Shown here: positions 8,889 to 18,883 of the stretch, one piece after another | Numbering within the stretch: the first letter of the stretch is position 1 | How the letters are laid out: the number at the start of each line of letters is the position of its first letter | DNA from: Atlantibacter hermannii | GTDB taxonomy: Bacteria; Pseudomonadota; Gammaproteobacteria; Enterobacterales; Enterobacteriaceae | Length of the DNA: 64,000 nucleotides | Assembly (NCBI GenBank): GCA_900635495.1 | Contig: LR134136.1 | Location: forward strand, 930,001 to 994,000 | Direction: 5' to 3' | Position numbers and translations under genes: made by a program | Notes under the pieces: model-generated | What the model saw: only the letters and a program-made list of their open reading frames with translations | What the model was told of the DNA's origin: nothing | Database searches by the model: none

Positions 8889-10223
8889 ATGCGCTTAAAA
8901 AAATTAACTACGCTCATGCTGTGTATGTTTGCTTTCTCTGGTGTCAGCCGTGATGTTTTGGCGGGAGGTGGCGCGTCGGATGCCTGCATCCCGGACTGCG
9001 CGGATAATGCATCGCTGACAAAAAACGCGTCGTTGAAAACATTAATCATCGCGGCGATTAGTCAAAGTCCGCAACTGGCTGAAATTCAGGCCGTGTTAAA
9101 CGTAGACAACGCGCGGATTGACGAAAAAAAAGGCGCATGGATGCCGCAGGTATTTGTGAACGGCACCACGCATGATATGGCATCAAAGGGTGACAACACA
9201 TCAGAGCGTTATGGCGTAAGTGTCTCACAGCTCCTGTATGATTTTGGTAAAACCACCTACGCGATTAAACAAGCAAAAAGCGCGGTTGAGGCGGATGAGT
9301 ACAGGATCCAGGCCTCTTTAAACGACATTGCAGAAAATGTGGTGATGCTTTACGTGCGGGTGAAACGCTATCAAACCCTTATCGACGTCGCGCAGGATAA
9401 TATTGTTTCCCTGCAGAAAGTTGAAAAATTAGCGCAGCTCCGTTCCGGCGCAGGGCTCAGCACCTCATCCGATGTTTTACAGGCGCAGACGCGTTTGATT
9501 GCGATGAAAACGACCTTAGAAGATTTTCGCTATCAACACGCACTGGCGTTAAAGCAACTTGCTGTGCTGACAGGCATCAATGCGTCCTCACTAAGCGCGT
9601 TGCCGGAAGGGTTTAACGAGCCTCTCGTGCCATTTAAACAAACTGATTACGACACCCTGCCGGGCGTCCAGGCTGCATATTCTGATAAACACTCGGCTGA
9701 ACATGAGGTCAGCATCGCGAAAGCCGGGCATATGCCGACGCTCTCTTTACGTGCTGAGCGGGCTTATGGTGAAAACAACGGATCGTCCTCCAGTCTCAGC
9801 TGGGATAATCATTTGACGGTTAATGTCAGCGTACCGTTGTACCAGGGGGGAATCGTCTCTTCGCAAGTTAGTCAGGCACAGGGCCAGGTTCTGAGCGCAG
9901 AAGCACGGATAAAAAAGGCCAAAATGGACGCAGAGCAACGCATTAAAAGTTTTTCTGAAGACTGGCGTGGCGCGAAGGCGCGTAAAGCTAACAGTGATGC
10001 GCAACTTCACGCAGCCCGCACAACGCGGGAAGTTTATCGTAATGAATACACGTTAAACACTCGTAGCCTGAATGACTTATTAAGCGTTGAGCAGGATGTC
10101 TTCCAGGCGCAGCAGGCGCAGACTATGGCAGAATATGACATTCTCCAGGCCGCATTATCCTATGCCGCCAGCACGAACTCACTGATGAAAAAGCTGGATA
10201 TCATGCCCCGGCCAGCGCCCTGA
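8889..10223 (+). CDS. TolC-family outer-membrane channel of a type I secretion system
   Basis: 444 residues. A signal peptide of about 25 residues is followed by two repeated outer-membrane efflux (OEP) halves. Typical TolC signatures are SQLLYDFGKTTYAI and, in the second half, SVPLYQGGIVSSQVSQA, each with a long helical region. It forms the trimeric exit duct for a type I exporter. The ABC component and membrane-fusion protein follow in the same direction, matching LapE of LapBCE-type adhesin exporters. No adhesin gene lies beside it. Confidence 0.9.
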   Translation: MRLKKLTTLMLCMFAFSGVSRDVLAGGGASDACIPDCADNASLTKNASLKTLIIAAISQSPQLAEIQAVLNVDNARIDEKKGAWMPQVFVNGTTHDMASKGDNTSERYGVSVSQLLYDFGKTTYAIKQAKSAVEADEYRIQASLNDIAENVVMLYVRVKRYQTLIDVAQDNIVSLQKVEKLAQLRSGAGLSTSSDVLQAQTRLIAMKTTLEDFRYQHALALKQLAVLTGINASSLSALPEGFNEPLVPFKQTDYDTLPGVQAAYSDKHSAEHEVSIAKAGHMPTLSLRAERAYGENNGSSSSLSWDNHLTVNVSVPLYQGGIVSSQVSQAQGQVLSAEARIKKAKMDAEQRIKSFSEDWRGAKARKANSDAQLHAARTTREVYRNEYTLNTRSLNDLLSVEQDVFQAQQAQTMAEYDILQAALSYAASTNSLMKKLDIMPRPAP

Positions 10224-10531
10224 TACTGGAATCCGTTTCATAGCGTATTTAATCAGACGCGAATACACATGATTGTCGCCCCCTCTCGCTTACAGAGGGT
10301 TTCGCTGTAAAACGCCAGTTAATTATGACGCGAATTAATCAGCCAATAATTACGGGCCGTTAAATCAGACATTTGGCTTTTTAATATAAACACGATGAAT
10401 GTTAATAACCATTCCATTATCGAGATGTTATTTGCGCAGACAAAGCGCTGATGACGGAATACTCACCGGTTTTATTTCGCTGACATAGCGATTAATGGCT
10501 TATTCACATTCAAAACAACAAAGGTTCGAAA
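10224..10531. other. 308-nt gap inside the secretion locus
   Basis: Contains a hairpin CCCTCT / AGAGGG at 10281-10299 followed by a weak T-rich tail (possible terminator of the TolC-like gene), then AT-rich sequence likely to carry the lapB-like promoter. No gene is seen. A 66-codon ORF at 10495-10695 is out of frame with, and overlaps, the transporter gene. Confidence 0.45.
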
Positions 10532-12681
10532 ATGAATCAAAACGGCGAGGTTATCGAATCCTGGCTTTCAGCGATGGTCTTTGTCGCCAGGCACTATCGT
10601 CTCGATTACTCAGAAGAAAATGTGCGTGTTGCGATGCAGTGGGAAAAAAACAACGCCCTCAACGCCACATTACAAAGTATGGCTCGCCAGCTTAGCCTTG
10701 CCATTCAGGTCAAAAAGTTCACTGTGAAAATGCTTGACCCGTGGCGGATGCCGCTGGTCGTAGAGTTGACCGGCGGCCAGATCGGGGTATTAACCCGGAT
10801 GGATGCGCAAAATAATATCAGCGTCGTCTTTCATGATGATAACGGCATCGGAAAGCGTCTTTACTAAAGACGAATTAGCCGCCCGAATTGAGCGCGTCGC
10901 CATCCTGCGCCCTTTGACTTCAATCCCGGATGCGCGCGTCGACAATTATATCCAGCCTTTTAAGCGCAACTGGTTCTGGCAACTGGTGCTACGGGACTGG
11001 CCGCGGTATTTCGATATCATTCTTGCTGCGGGTGTCGCCAATATTTTGGCGCTGGCCGGCACGCTGTTCTCCATGCAAATTTATGATCGCGTGGTGCCCG
11101 CGCAATCTGAGCCGACACTCTGGGTGTTGTTCGGTGGTGTCATGCTGGCGCTGTGTTTTGAATTCATCATGCGCATGATCCGGGTACACATTGCTGATGT
11201 GATCGGTAAACGCGCCGACCTGCGAATCTCTGACCGGGTATTCGGTCACGCGCTGCGCATTAAAAACAATGCGCGCTCGAAATCGACAGGCTCATTTATT
11301 TCTCAAATACGCGAACTTGAGTCGGTGCGGGAGTTGATGACATCGACTACCGTCAGCGTGGTTTCCGACCTGCCGTTTTTCTTTATCTTTTTTATCATCT
11401 TATGGAATATCGGCGGCCCGCTTGCTTATGTCGTACTGATTGCCTTACCCCTGCTGGTGATACCCGGCATTGTGATCCAGTTTCCGCTGGCGAAGCTCTC
11501 AAGGGAAGGAATGCGCGAAGCCGCTATTCGGAATGCCGTGCTGGTTGAGTCTATTCAGTGCGTTGAAGATATCAAACTGTTACGCGCAGAACAGCGTTTC
11601 CAGAATCAGTGGAATCACTCGAATAATGTTTCCTCGTCCATTGGTATGAAGCAGCGCTTCCTGACGGGATTATTAATGACCTGGACTCAGGAAGTGCAGT
11701 CGATCGTATATGCCGTGGTGTTGCTGGTGGGCAGCTTTCTGGTCATGCGCGGCGACCTTACTACCGGCGCGCTGGTGGGTACCTCTATTCTGGCGTCGCG
11801 TGCAATCGCGCCGCTGTCGCAAATCTCCGCCGTTATGGCGCGCTGGCAATCCGCTAAAGTGGCCCGTAAAGGTCTGGATGAATTGATGCGCCGTCCCGTT
11901 GATCAGGAGGAGGGGAGTAAGTTCGTTCACAAGCCGCTGTTAACGGGCCAGTATCAGTTGCAAAACGCCGTATTTTATTACGATGAAGAAACCAAAATCC
12001 CGGATATCGCCATTGGCAAACTGAATATCAATGCCGGGGAGCGCGTGGCGATTTTAGGGCGTAACGGCGCGGGTAAGTCGACCCTGCTTCAGATCCTCGC
12101 GGGAATGCAAACCATCCAGCAAGGCGAGATGTTGATGGATAACATTTCCATGCGCCATCTTGATCCGGCAGATGTGCGCCGTGATGTCGCGCTCCTCAGC
12201 CAGAACTCCCGGCTCTTTTTCGGTACGGTCTATGAAAATCTGACGATGGGGCGCCCTCAGGCGACGGATGAAGAAATTCACACCGCCCTGAAAGCGAGCG
12301 GTGCGCTGAGTTTCGTCCAGCAACAAAAAAAATGGTCTCAACTATACGATCATGGAAGGCGGTTTTGGCTTATCCGGGGGGCAGCGCCAGGCACTGCTGC
12401 TTGCGCGAACATTGCTGTGCCAACCCGAAGTCCTGCTGCTTGATGAGCCTACCGCGTCAATGGATGAGGTCACAGAGCAGTACGTGATCGATCAGCTCAG
12501 CTCATGGCTGCACCACCGTACGCTGGTGATCGCCACGCATCGCCTGGCGATACTGCGCCTGGTGGATCGCATTATTGTGGTGGATAACGGCCGGGTGGTG
12601 ATTGACGACGTCAAAGAAAAGGTCCTTAACCAACAGCAGCTAAGCACGGCCTCTAAAGGCAGTGTTGCGGAGGTGAAATAA
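10532..12681 (+). CDS. type I secretion ABC transporter, LapB-like (two frameshifts)
   Basis: Restored product of about 715 residues. The N-terminal degenerate C39-peptidase-like domain (about 1-120) starts GEVIESWLSAM. The ABC transmembrane domain lies at about 150-430. The ATPase domain has Walker A GRNGAGKST, signature LSGGQRQ, Walker B VLLLDEPTAS and switch His in IATHR. The frame breaks at 10850-10851 (one extra G) and in the A8 run 12325-12332 (one extra A). Removing both bases gives exactly 716 codons, the LapB length, which favours sequencing error over decay. The stop overlaps the next start (TAATG). Confidence 0.87.
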
Positions 12682-13859
12682 TGGCGGCTCCCTCGTTAGT
12701 TACTCAGGATTTGATGTCGCAGCCAAAACTGGGACGTTCCTCTCTGCTGGTATGGATGATATTTCTACTGCTGGCGGGATTTCTGGTGTGGGCGAAATAT
12801 TTCTCGCTGGATGAAGTCAGTACCGGCGGCGGAAAAGTCATTCCCTCGTCCCGCGAACAGGTGGTGCAGTCGCTGGAAGGCGGGATCATTTACGATCTCC
12901 GGGTGCGCGAAGGCGATATCGTCGAACGTGGCCAACTCCTCGCTGAACTGGACAGAACGAAAACGCAATCCAGCGTTCAGGAGAGCGCTTCACGGTTAAG
13001 AGCAGCCCTGGCGCGCGCCGCCCGGCTGGAAGCGGAAGTGAACGATCGTACCATTAAATTCCCCGGTGAAGTCATCAATGAAAAAGAGCTGGTCAAAACG
13101 GAAACGGAGCTTTATATCTCGCGCAAAACCAGTCTGGATCAGGGGTTAATTGGCTTGCAACAGGGGATTAGCCTGGTGCGGCAGCAGTTAAATATGACGG
13201 AGCCGCTAGTGAAACAGGGGGCGGCCAGCGGTGTGGAAGTGCTGCGCCTGAAAACGCAGCTAAACGATCTCAATAACAAGATCACCGATCTGAAATCACA
13301 GTACTACGTAAGGGCGCGTGAAGAACTCAACCGTACCAATGAGGAAGTTGAAGCGCTACGTTCGGTCATGCGCGGACGTGAAGACTCGTTGACGCGCCTT
13401 AAAATGTATTCGCCGGTGCGCGGCATTGTGAAAAACATTGAAGTTACTACGGTGGGCGGCGTGATCCCGCCAAACGGCAAACTCCTCACGCTGGTGCCGA
13501 TGAACGATGACATGCTCATTGAAGCGCGCATTTCGCCGCGTGATGTGGCGTTTATCCATCCAGGCCAGCCTGCGCTGGTGAAGATCACTGCCTATGACTA
13601 TGCCATCTATGGCGGCTTGCCGGGTGAAGTGACGATGATCTCGCCGGACAGTATTCAGGACGATGTAAAACGCGATATCTATTACTATCGCGTATATATA
13701 CGGACCAAAACTAACTATCTGGAAAACAAGCAGAAACAGCGCTTCCCGATTTTTCCTGGCATGGTCGCCACTGTCGATATCAAAACCGGCAGCCGCACCG
13801 TGCTTGATTACCTGATTAAACCGTTGAATAAGGTCAACGAAGCGCTACGCGAACGTTAG
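12681..13859 (+). CDS. HlyD/LapC-family membrane-fusion protein
   Basis: 392 residues. One N-terminal transmembrane segment (about 22-41) is followed by the biotinyl-lipoyl-like motif EGGIIYDLRVREGDIVERGQ (partly quoted) near 68-87. A long coiled-coil hairpin of about 95-240 and a beta-barrel region with SPVRGIVKNI and PGMVATVDI follow, standard for type I adaptor proteins. It bridges the inner-membrane ABC transporter and the TolC-like channel. It starts on the last base of the transporter stop codon, so the two are translationally coupled. A 17-bp terminator follows. Confidence 0.93.
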   Translation: MAAPSLVTQDLMSQPKLGRSSLLVWMIFLLLAGFLVWAKYFSLDEVSTGGGKVIPSSREQVVQSLEGGIIYDLRVREGDIVERGQLLAELDRTKTQSSVQESASRLRAALARAARLEAEVNDRTIKFPGEVINEKELVKTETELYISRKTSLDQGLIGLQQGISLVRQQLNMTEPLVKQGAASGVEVLRLKTQLNDLNNKITDLKSQYYVRAREELNRTNEEVEALRSVMRGREDSLTRLKMYSPVRGIVKNIEVTTVGGVIPPNGKLLTLVPMNDDMLIEARISPRDVAFIHPGQPALVKITAYDYAIYGGLPGEVTMISPDSIQDDVKRDIYYYRVYIRTKTNYLENKQKQRFPIFPGMVATVDIKTGSRTVLDYLIKPLNKVNEALRER

Positions 13860-13869
13860 TTTCCCGTCA

Positions 13870-13910
13870 CCAGTAAAAAGCCCGGCCACCGTTGCCGGGC
13901 TTTTTACTGG
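13870..13910 (+). terminator. terminator of the type I secretion operon
   Basis: A perfect 17-bp inverted repeat (CCAGTAAAAAGCCCGGC and its complement) with a 7-nt loop and an internal T5 tract. Confidence 0.92.
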
Positions 13911-14011
13911 CATCAATTTTCTTCTGGCGTAACGGCCCGGTGGTCAAACCGGCCTCTATCTGGCACATTGATTTCCTTCACATTACCTTTCGCCGCGTCC
14001 GGAGCGACCCC

Positions 14012-15274
14012 ATGACCGATTGCGTTCACTCAGCTCAAATCAATCCACCCCATCGTTTATTAATGGGACCGGGCCCGATAAACGCCGATCCGCGGGTATT
14101 ACGTGCGATGGCGAGTCAGCTTATCGGCCAGTACGACCCGATAATGACGGATTACATGAACGAAACGATGGCGCTTTATCGTCAGGTATTCGCAACGCAA
14201 AACCGCTGGACAATGTTAATTGACGGCACGTCGCGTGCGGGTATTGAAGCGATTCTGGTATCGACCATCCGGCCAGGCGATCGGGTGCTGGTGCCGGTAT
14301 TTGGGCGTTTTGGTCATTTGTTGTGTGAAATCGCTCACCGCTGTCGGGCGGAAGTGCATACCCTTGAAGTGCCGTGGGGCGAGGTATTTACGCCGGATCG
14401 CATTGAAGACGCCATTCAACGTGTCAGGCCGCGCATGTTGTTGACGGTGCACGGCGACACCTCGACCACCATGCTGCAGCCGCTGGCTGAGCTGGGTGAT
14501 ATTTGCCGTCGTCACGGCGTATTGTTTTACACCGACGCCACCGCCTCGCTGGGCGGCAATCCCCTTAAAACTGATGAGTGGGGGCTGGACGCCGTCTCGG
14601 CGGGATTACAAAAATGCCTTGGCGGCCCATCAGGAAGCGCGCCCATCACCCTGAGTGCGCAACTGGAAGCGGTGATCCGCATGAGAAAGCGCGTTGAGGC
14701 CGGGATCCGCACTGAACATCATCATGATGGCGATGACGAGATGATCTACTCCAATTATTTCGATCTCGGCATGATCATGGATTACTGGGGGCCGGAACGC
14801 CTGAACCACCATACCGAAGCCACCAGTATGCTTTTCGCCGCACGGGAGTGCGCCCGCATTATGCTGGAAGAGGGGATGGAAAAGCGCATTGCGCGTCATG
14901 CCCTGCACGGCAATGCCATGCTGGCGGGAATTCTGGGAATGGGCCTGGAAACCTTCGGCGACCTGAAACACAAAATGAACAACGTGTTGGGCGTGGTCAT
15001 TCCACAAGGGATCAACGGCGAAGCGATACGCAAACAGTTGCTGGATGATTTCCACATCGAAATCGGTACGTCATTTGGACCGTTACAGGGAAAAATCTGG
15101 CGTATTGGTACGATGGGGTATAACGCGCGTAAAGATTGCGTCCTGCAAACCCTCACGGCGCTTGAAGCCGTTCTGAACCGGCAGGGTTATCGCACCGTTC
15201 AGGGAGAAGCTATGCAGGCGGCATGGAATGTCTATGAACCGGCGCAATCGACGACCGCGCCGGTACAGCGTTAA
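14012..15274 (+). CDS. PucG-like class V aminotransferase
   Basis: A 420-residue PLP-dependent aminotransferase similar to (S)-ureidoglycine-glyoxylate and alanine-glyoxylate aminotransferases. Schiff-base Lys201 lies in AGLQKCLGG and the PLP-binding Asp175 in YTDATASLGG. The N-terminal substrate loop is LMGPGPINADPRVL. The start at 14012 is chosen for GGAG seven bases upstream; the longer ORF crosses the preceding terminator. The likely role is transamination of ureidoglycine or another amino donor with glyoxylate in purine/allantoin nitrogen use. No other purine-catabolism gene is adjacent, so the assignment is by family only. Confidence 0.85.
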   Translation: MTDCVHSAQINPPHRLLMGPGPINADPRVLRAMASQLIGQYDPIMTDYMNETMALYRQVFATQNRWTMLIDGTSRAGIEAILVSTIRPGDRVLVPVFGRFGHLLCEIAHRCRAEVHTLEVPWGEVFTPDRIEDAIQRVRPRMLLTVHGDTSTTMLQPLAELGDICRRHGVLFYTDATASLGGNPLKTDEWGLDAVSAGLQKCLGGPSGSAPITLSAQLEAVIRMRKRVEAGIRTEHHHDGDDEMIYSNYFDLGMIMDYWGPERLNHHTEATSMLFAARECARIMLEEGMEKRIARHALHGNAMLAGILGMGLETFGDLKHKMNNVLGVVIPQGINGEAIRKQLLDDFHIEIGTSFGPLQGKIWRIGTMGYNARKDCVLQTLTALEAVLNRQGYRTVQGEAMQAAWNVYEPAQSTTAPVQR

Positions 15275-16044
15275 GGATTAAGCGTAAAACCGTCCGAATC
15301 GCGCCAGGCCGGGAATTTCTCGCGGTATTCCCTGAGCGCGTTCATCGACAGCTCGGCATCCAGCCGCGTTGCCTGATGGGGATCGGCACTGGCAATAATT
15401 TCGCCTTGCGGATTGATGATGCGGCTATCGCCCCGGTAATGATGGCCGTTGCCGTCGGTTCCCACGCGATTGCATCCGGCGACGTAGCACTGGTTTTCGA
15501 TGGCGCGCGCTGTCAGTAGCGCCTGCCAGTGCAGAGAGCGCGGCGCGGGCCAGTTCGCTACATACAACGCCAGATCGTAATCATTGGCGTTGCGTGACCA
15601 CACCGGAAAGCGCAGGTCATAGCAGACCAGCGGCAGGATGCGCCAGCCGCGCCACTCGATAATCAACCGCTGCTCACCCGCCACATAGTGATGATGCTCA
15701 TCGGCCATGCGGAACAGATGGCGCTTATCGTAGTAGTGCACTTCACCTTGTGGCTCCACCAGAAGGAAACGGTTAACCGGCCCGCGCTCGGTTTGCAGAG
15801 CGGCGCTTCCGGCCACCATGGCGTCCAGTTGGCTGGCTTTTATCTGCATCCAGTTGATCACTTCTTCTTCAGGCATGGACTGCCGGGCGGCCTCCATAGC
15901 AAAGCCTGTCGTGAACATTTCAGGTAACAGGATCAGGTCCCGCCCGGTTAGCTCATCCAGCAACACATCAAAGTGGCGTAGATTGGCAGCGCCATCCATC
16001 CACACCAGCGGTTGTTGTAACAACGATACTTTTAACCCAGGCAC
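15271..16044 (-). CDS. yafV: omega-amidase YafV (Nit2-like nitrilase family)
   Basis: A 257-residue carbon-nitrogen hydrolase. Nitrilase-superfamily triad context is visible: Glu in LLPEMFTTGF, Lys in YYDKRHLF, and Cys in LVCYDLRFPV. E. coli YafV hydrolyses 2-oxoglutaramate. Its 3' end overlaps the convergent aminotransferase by 4 nt. In E. coli ivy lies between yafV and fadE; it is absent here. A deaminating omega-amidase next to a transaminase could be functionally linked, but this is inference. Confidence 0.93.
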   Translation of the reverse strand: MPGLKVSLLQQPLVWMDGAANLRHFDVLLDELTGRDLILLPEMFTTGFAMEAARQSMPEEEVINWMQIKASQLDAMVAGSAALQTERGPVNRFLLVEPQGEVHYYDKRHLFRMADEHHHYVAGEQRLIIEWRGWRILPLVCYDLRFPVWSRNANDYDLALYVANWPAPRSLHWQALLTARAIENQCYVAGCNRVGTDGNGHHYRGDSRIINPQGEIIASADPHQATRLDAELSMNALREYREKFPAWRDSDGFTLNP

Positions 16045-16161
16045 AATCGCGTCTCCTCGTTAACGGGTTTTTCACTCTAGCATGACCGTCGAAAAAAATG
16101 CCGGGAGATTTCAGACCAGCGTCGCAAATCCAGGCGCGTCATTCCGCCTGCGCGACAGGCA

Positions 16162-16192
16162 AAAAAAAGACCGGCAAAAGAGCCGGTCTTTA
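16162..16192 (-). terminator. fadE terminator
   Basis: The stem AAGACCGGC / GCCGGTCTT has a run of T on the minus strand, 19 nt beyond the fadE stop. Confidence 0.85.
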
Positions 16193-16210
16193 ACAACGAA
16201 GCGATGAGGG

Positions 16211-18655
16211 TTATGCCGCTTCGGGCTTACGCACTTTCTCTTGCATCTTTACCGGCTGCGTTGCCAGTTCATCCGGTTCGAACTCATCCACATTAATGCT
16301 GCGCAGGCGGCTTTCTTCTGCTTTAACAAGAATGTCTGCTTCTTCCTGAGTAATCTGGCCTTTTTCCAGCGCCTGTTTCGCCAGGAGGTCGAGACGGGTG
16401 AAAGAAAGATTTTTGCCCAGCGCTTTACAGATACGCTCGTGAATCGGCTCAGCGGCAATCACATCCTGAAGCGCCTCTTCAAGCAGGCCAACCGGGTTGT
16501 GTTCGCTCGGCGTCAGGTACTGACCACGGCCAATGCGAGAACGGGTTGCCGACGGCGTTTGCAGGATCTGCGCCACTTTGTGGTCCAGTCTGTCCGACGG
16601 CGCATCGTAACGGCGTCCCAGCGGGAAGATCACCACGCGCAGCAGTCCAGCCACCGCAGCGTTCGGGAAGTTGCGCAGCAGGTCGTCAATCGCTTGCTCA
16701 GCCTGATGTAGCGCATCCTGGACACCCCAGTGCAGCAGCGGCAGATCGGCTTCGTTGCGGCCTTCGTCGTCATAGCGTTTCAGCACCGCCGAGGCCAGAT
16801 AGAGCTGGCTCAGCACATCGCCCAGGCGCGCCGAAATACGTTCGCGACGCTTCAGGCTGCCGCCCAGGACCGCCATGGAAACATCCGACAGCAGGGCCAG
16901 GTTGGCGCTCAGGCGGTTCAGATGCTGGTAGTAACGTTTGGTCGCATCGTGGGTCGGCGAGCGGCTGGTTAAGCCGTTAGTCAGGCCCAGCCAGAAGCTG
17001 CGTACTTTGTTGCTGCCAACGTGACCGATATGTTTAAACAGCAGTTTATCGAACGCATCCACATCATTATTCTGTGCCGCCGCCATCTCTTCGAGCACAT
17101 ACGGATGGCAGCGAATTGCGCCCTGACCGAAGATCATCATGCTACGGGTAAGAATGTTTGCGCCTTCAACTGTGATGGCGATAGGTGCGCCCTGATAAGC
17201 ACGCGCCAGGAAGTTGCCTTCGCCCAGCATAATGCCTTTACCGCCGGTGATATCCATCGCATCAATAATGGATTGCTGACCGCGATGGGTGCAGTGATAT
17301 TTCACAATCGCCGACAGGACTGCCGGTTTCTCGCCCAGCATAATGCCGTAAGTGATCAGCGATGCCGCTGCATCCATCACATACGCGTTACCGGCAATGC
17401 GTGCCAGCGGCTCTTCGATCCCTTCCATCTTACCGATAGAGATTTTGAACTGACGGCGAATATGGGCATAAGCACCGGTCGCCAGCGCCACGGACTTCAC
17501 GCCACCGGTTGAGTTAGACGGCAGGGTAATACCACGGCCGACCGACAGGCATTCCACCAGCATACGCCAGCCCTGACCCGCCATCGCCGGGCCGCCGATG
17601 ATGTAATCAATGGGGACGAAAATATCCTGGCCGCGAGTAGGACCGTTCTGGAAAGGCACGTTCAGCGGGAAGTGACGTTTACCGATTTCAACCCCTGGGG
17701 TATTGGTCGGGATCAGCGCACAGGTGATGCCAAGCTCCTGTTCACCACCCAGTAAACGATCCGGGTCAGAGAGTTTAAACGCCAGGCCGAGCACCGTCGC
17801 GATAGGTGCCAGCGTAATGTAGCGCTTGTTCCAGGTCAGACGCATACCGAGCACCTGCTCGCCTTTCCAGTCACCCATGCAGACCACGCCGGTATCCGGG
17901 ATGGCACCAGCATCGGAACCCGCTTCCGGGCTGGTTAATGCAAAGCAGGGGATCTCCTGGCCACGCGCCAGACGCGGCAGATAGTGATTTTTTTGCTCGT
18001 CAGTACCGTAATGTTGCAGCAGCTCGCCCGGGCCTAATGAGTTCGGTACCCCGACGGTAATCGCCAGAATGCCCGACACGCCGGAGAGTTTTTGCAGTAC
18101 GCGAGACTGGGCGTATGCCGAAAATTCCAGACCGCCGTACTCTTTTTTGATGATCATCGCGAAGAAGCGATGTTCTTTCAGATAGTCCCACAGTTCCGGC
18201 GGCAAATCGGCCAGCTCGTGGGTAATCTGGAAATCGTTCGCCATACGGCAGGCTTCTTCCACCGGGCCGTCGATAAAGGCCTGTTCTTCTGCAGTTAACT
18301 GCGGCTTCGGATAGTTATGCAGCTTCTGCCAGTCCGGATTACCCTGGAACAGTTCACCTTCCCACCATGTGGTCCCGGCGTCGATAGCTTCTTTTTCGGT
18401 GCGCGACATAGGCGGCATCACTTTACGGAAGCCTTTGAACACCGGCGCGGAAATCAGCGATTTACGCATCGGGATAAAGTTGAACGGAACAAGAATAATG
18501 GCGAGAGGCACCAGCACCCAGATAGACCACAGGCCCGTCGCGCCTAATGCAGCGGTCCAGGCAAGCAGGATCAGGCTGCTGGCCAGCAGATTGACCCGGT
18601 GATAAAACAGCACGCCGAGCAGAATAACGGTGGCAACAATACTCAACATCATCAT
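16211..18655 (-). CDS. fadE: acyl-CoA dehydrogenase FadE
   Basis: An 814-residue, membrane-associated acyl-CoA dehydrogenase that performs the first step of fatty-acid beta-oxidation. Two hydrophobic segments fill the first 60 residues. Then come the acyl-CoA dehydrogenase N, M (FALTSPEAGSDAG) and C domains (YVMDAAASLITYGIM, ITVEGANILTRSMM), followed by the enterobacterial C-terminal extension (DUF1974). Length is identical to E. coli FadE. Divergent from gmhA; FadR control is expected from the family but I did not identify an operator. Confidence 0.97.
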   Translation of the reverse strand: MMMLSIVATVILLGVLFYHRVNLLASSLILLAWTAALGATGLWSIWVLVPLAIILVPFNFIPMRKSLISAPVFKGFRKVMPPMSRTEKEAIDAGTTWWEGELFQGNPDWQKLHNYPKPQLTAEEQAFIDGPVEEACRMANDFQITHELADLPPELWDYLKEHRFFAMIIKKEYGGLEFSAYAQSRVLQKLSGVSGILAITVGVPNSLGPGELLQHYGTDEQKNHYLPRLARGQEIPCFALTSPEAGSDAGAIPDTGVVCMGDWKGEQVLGMRLTWNKRYITLAPIATVLGLAFKLSDPDRLLGGEQELGITCALIPTNTPGVEIGKRHFPLNVPFQNGPTRGQDIFVPIDYIIGGPAMAGQGWRMLVECLSVGRGITLPSNSTGGVKSVALATGAYAHIRRQFKISIGKMEGIEEPLARIAGNAYVMDAAASLITYGIMLGEKPAVLSAIVKYHCTHRGQQSIIDAMDITGGKGIMLGEGNFLARAYQGAPIAITVEGANILTRSMMIFGQGAIRCHPYVLEEMAAAQNNDVDAFDKLLFKHIGHVGSNKVRSFWLGLTNGLTSRSPTHDATKRYYQHLNRLSANLALLSDVSMAVLGGSLKRRERISARLGDVLSQLYLASAVLKRYDDEGRNEADLPLLHWGVQDALHQAEQAIDDLLRNFPNAAVAGLLRVVIFPLGRRYDAPSDRLDHKVAQILQTPSATRSRIGRGQYLTPSEHNPVGLLEEALQDVIAAEPIHERICKALGKNLSFTRLDLLAKQALEKGQITQEEADILVKAEESRLRSINVDEFEPDELATQPVKMQEKVRKPEAA

Positions 18656-18883
18656 AGCTAAAAGCTCCCTGTCTTGTAGGAGGTCTGACCACTTGTGATG
18701 ATTAGGTTGTAGTGGAAGCGCAGATTTTTAGCAATGTATTTACAATATAATTACAACCTGGTTCACATTGTTCCCGCCGATTGGCTGAAATCCTGATTAA
18801 AGGCAGTGGAGGGATGCTTCTCGCCTTCATACCTATCCGGTACACTGCGAGGGTTAATTTCATTCATGCTTAAGGAAATCCTC

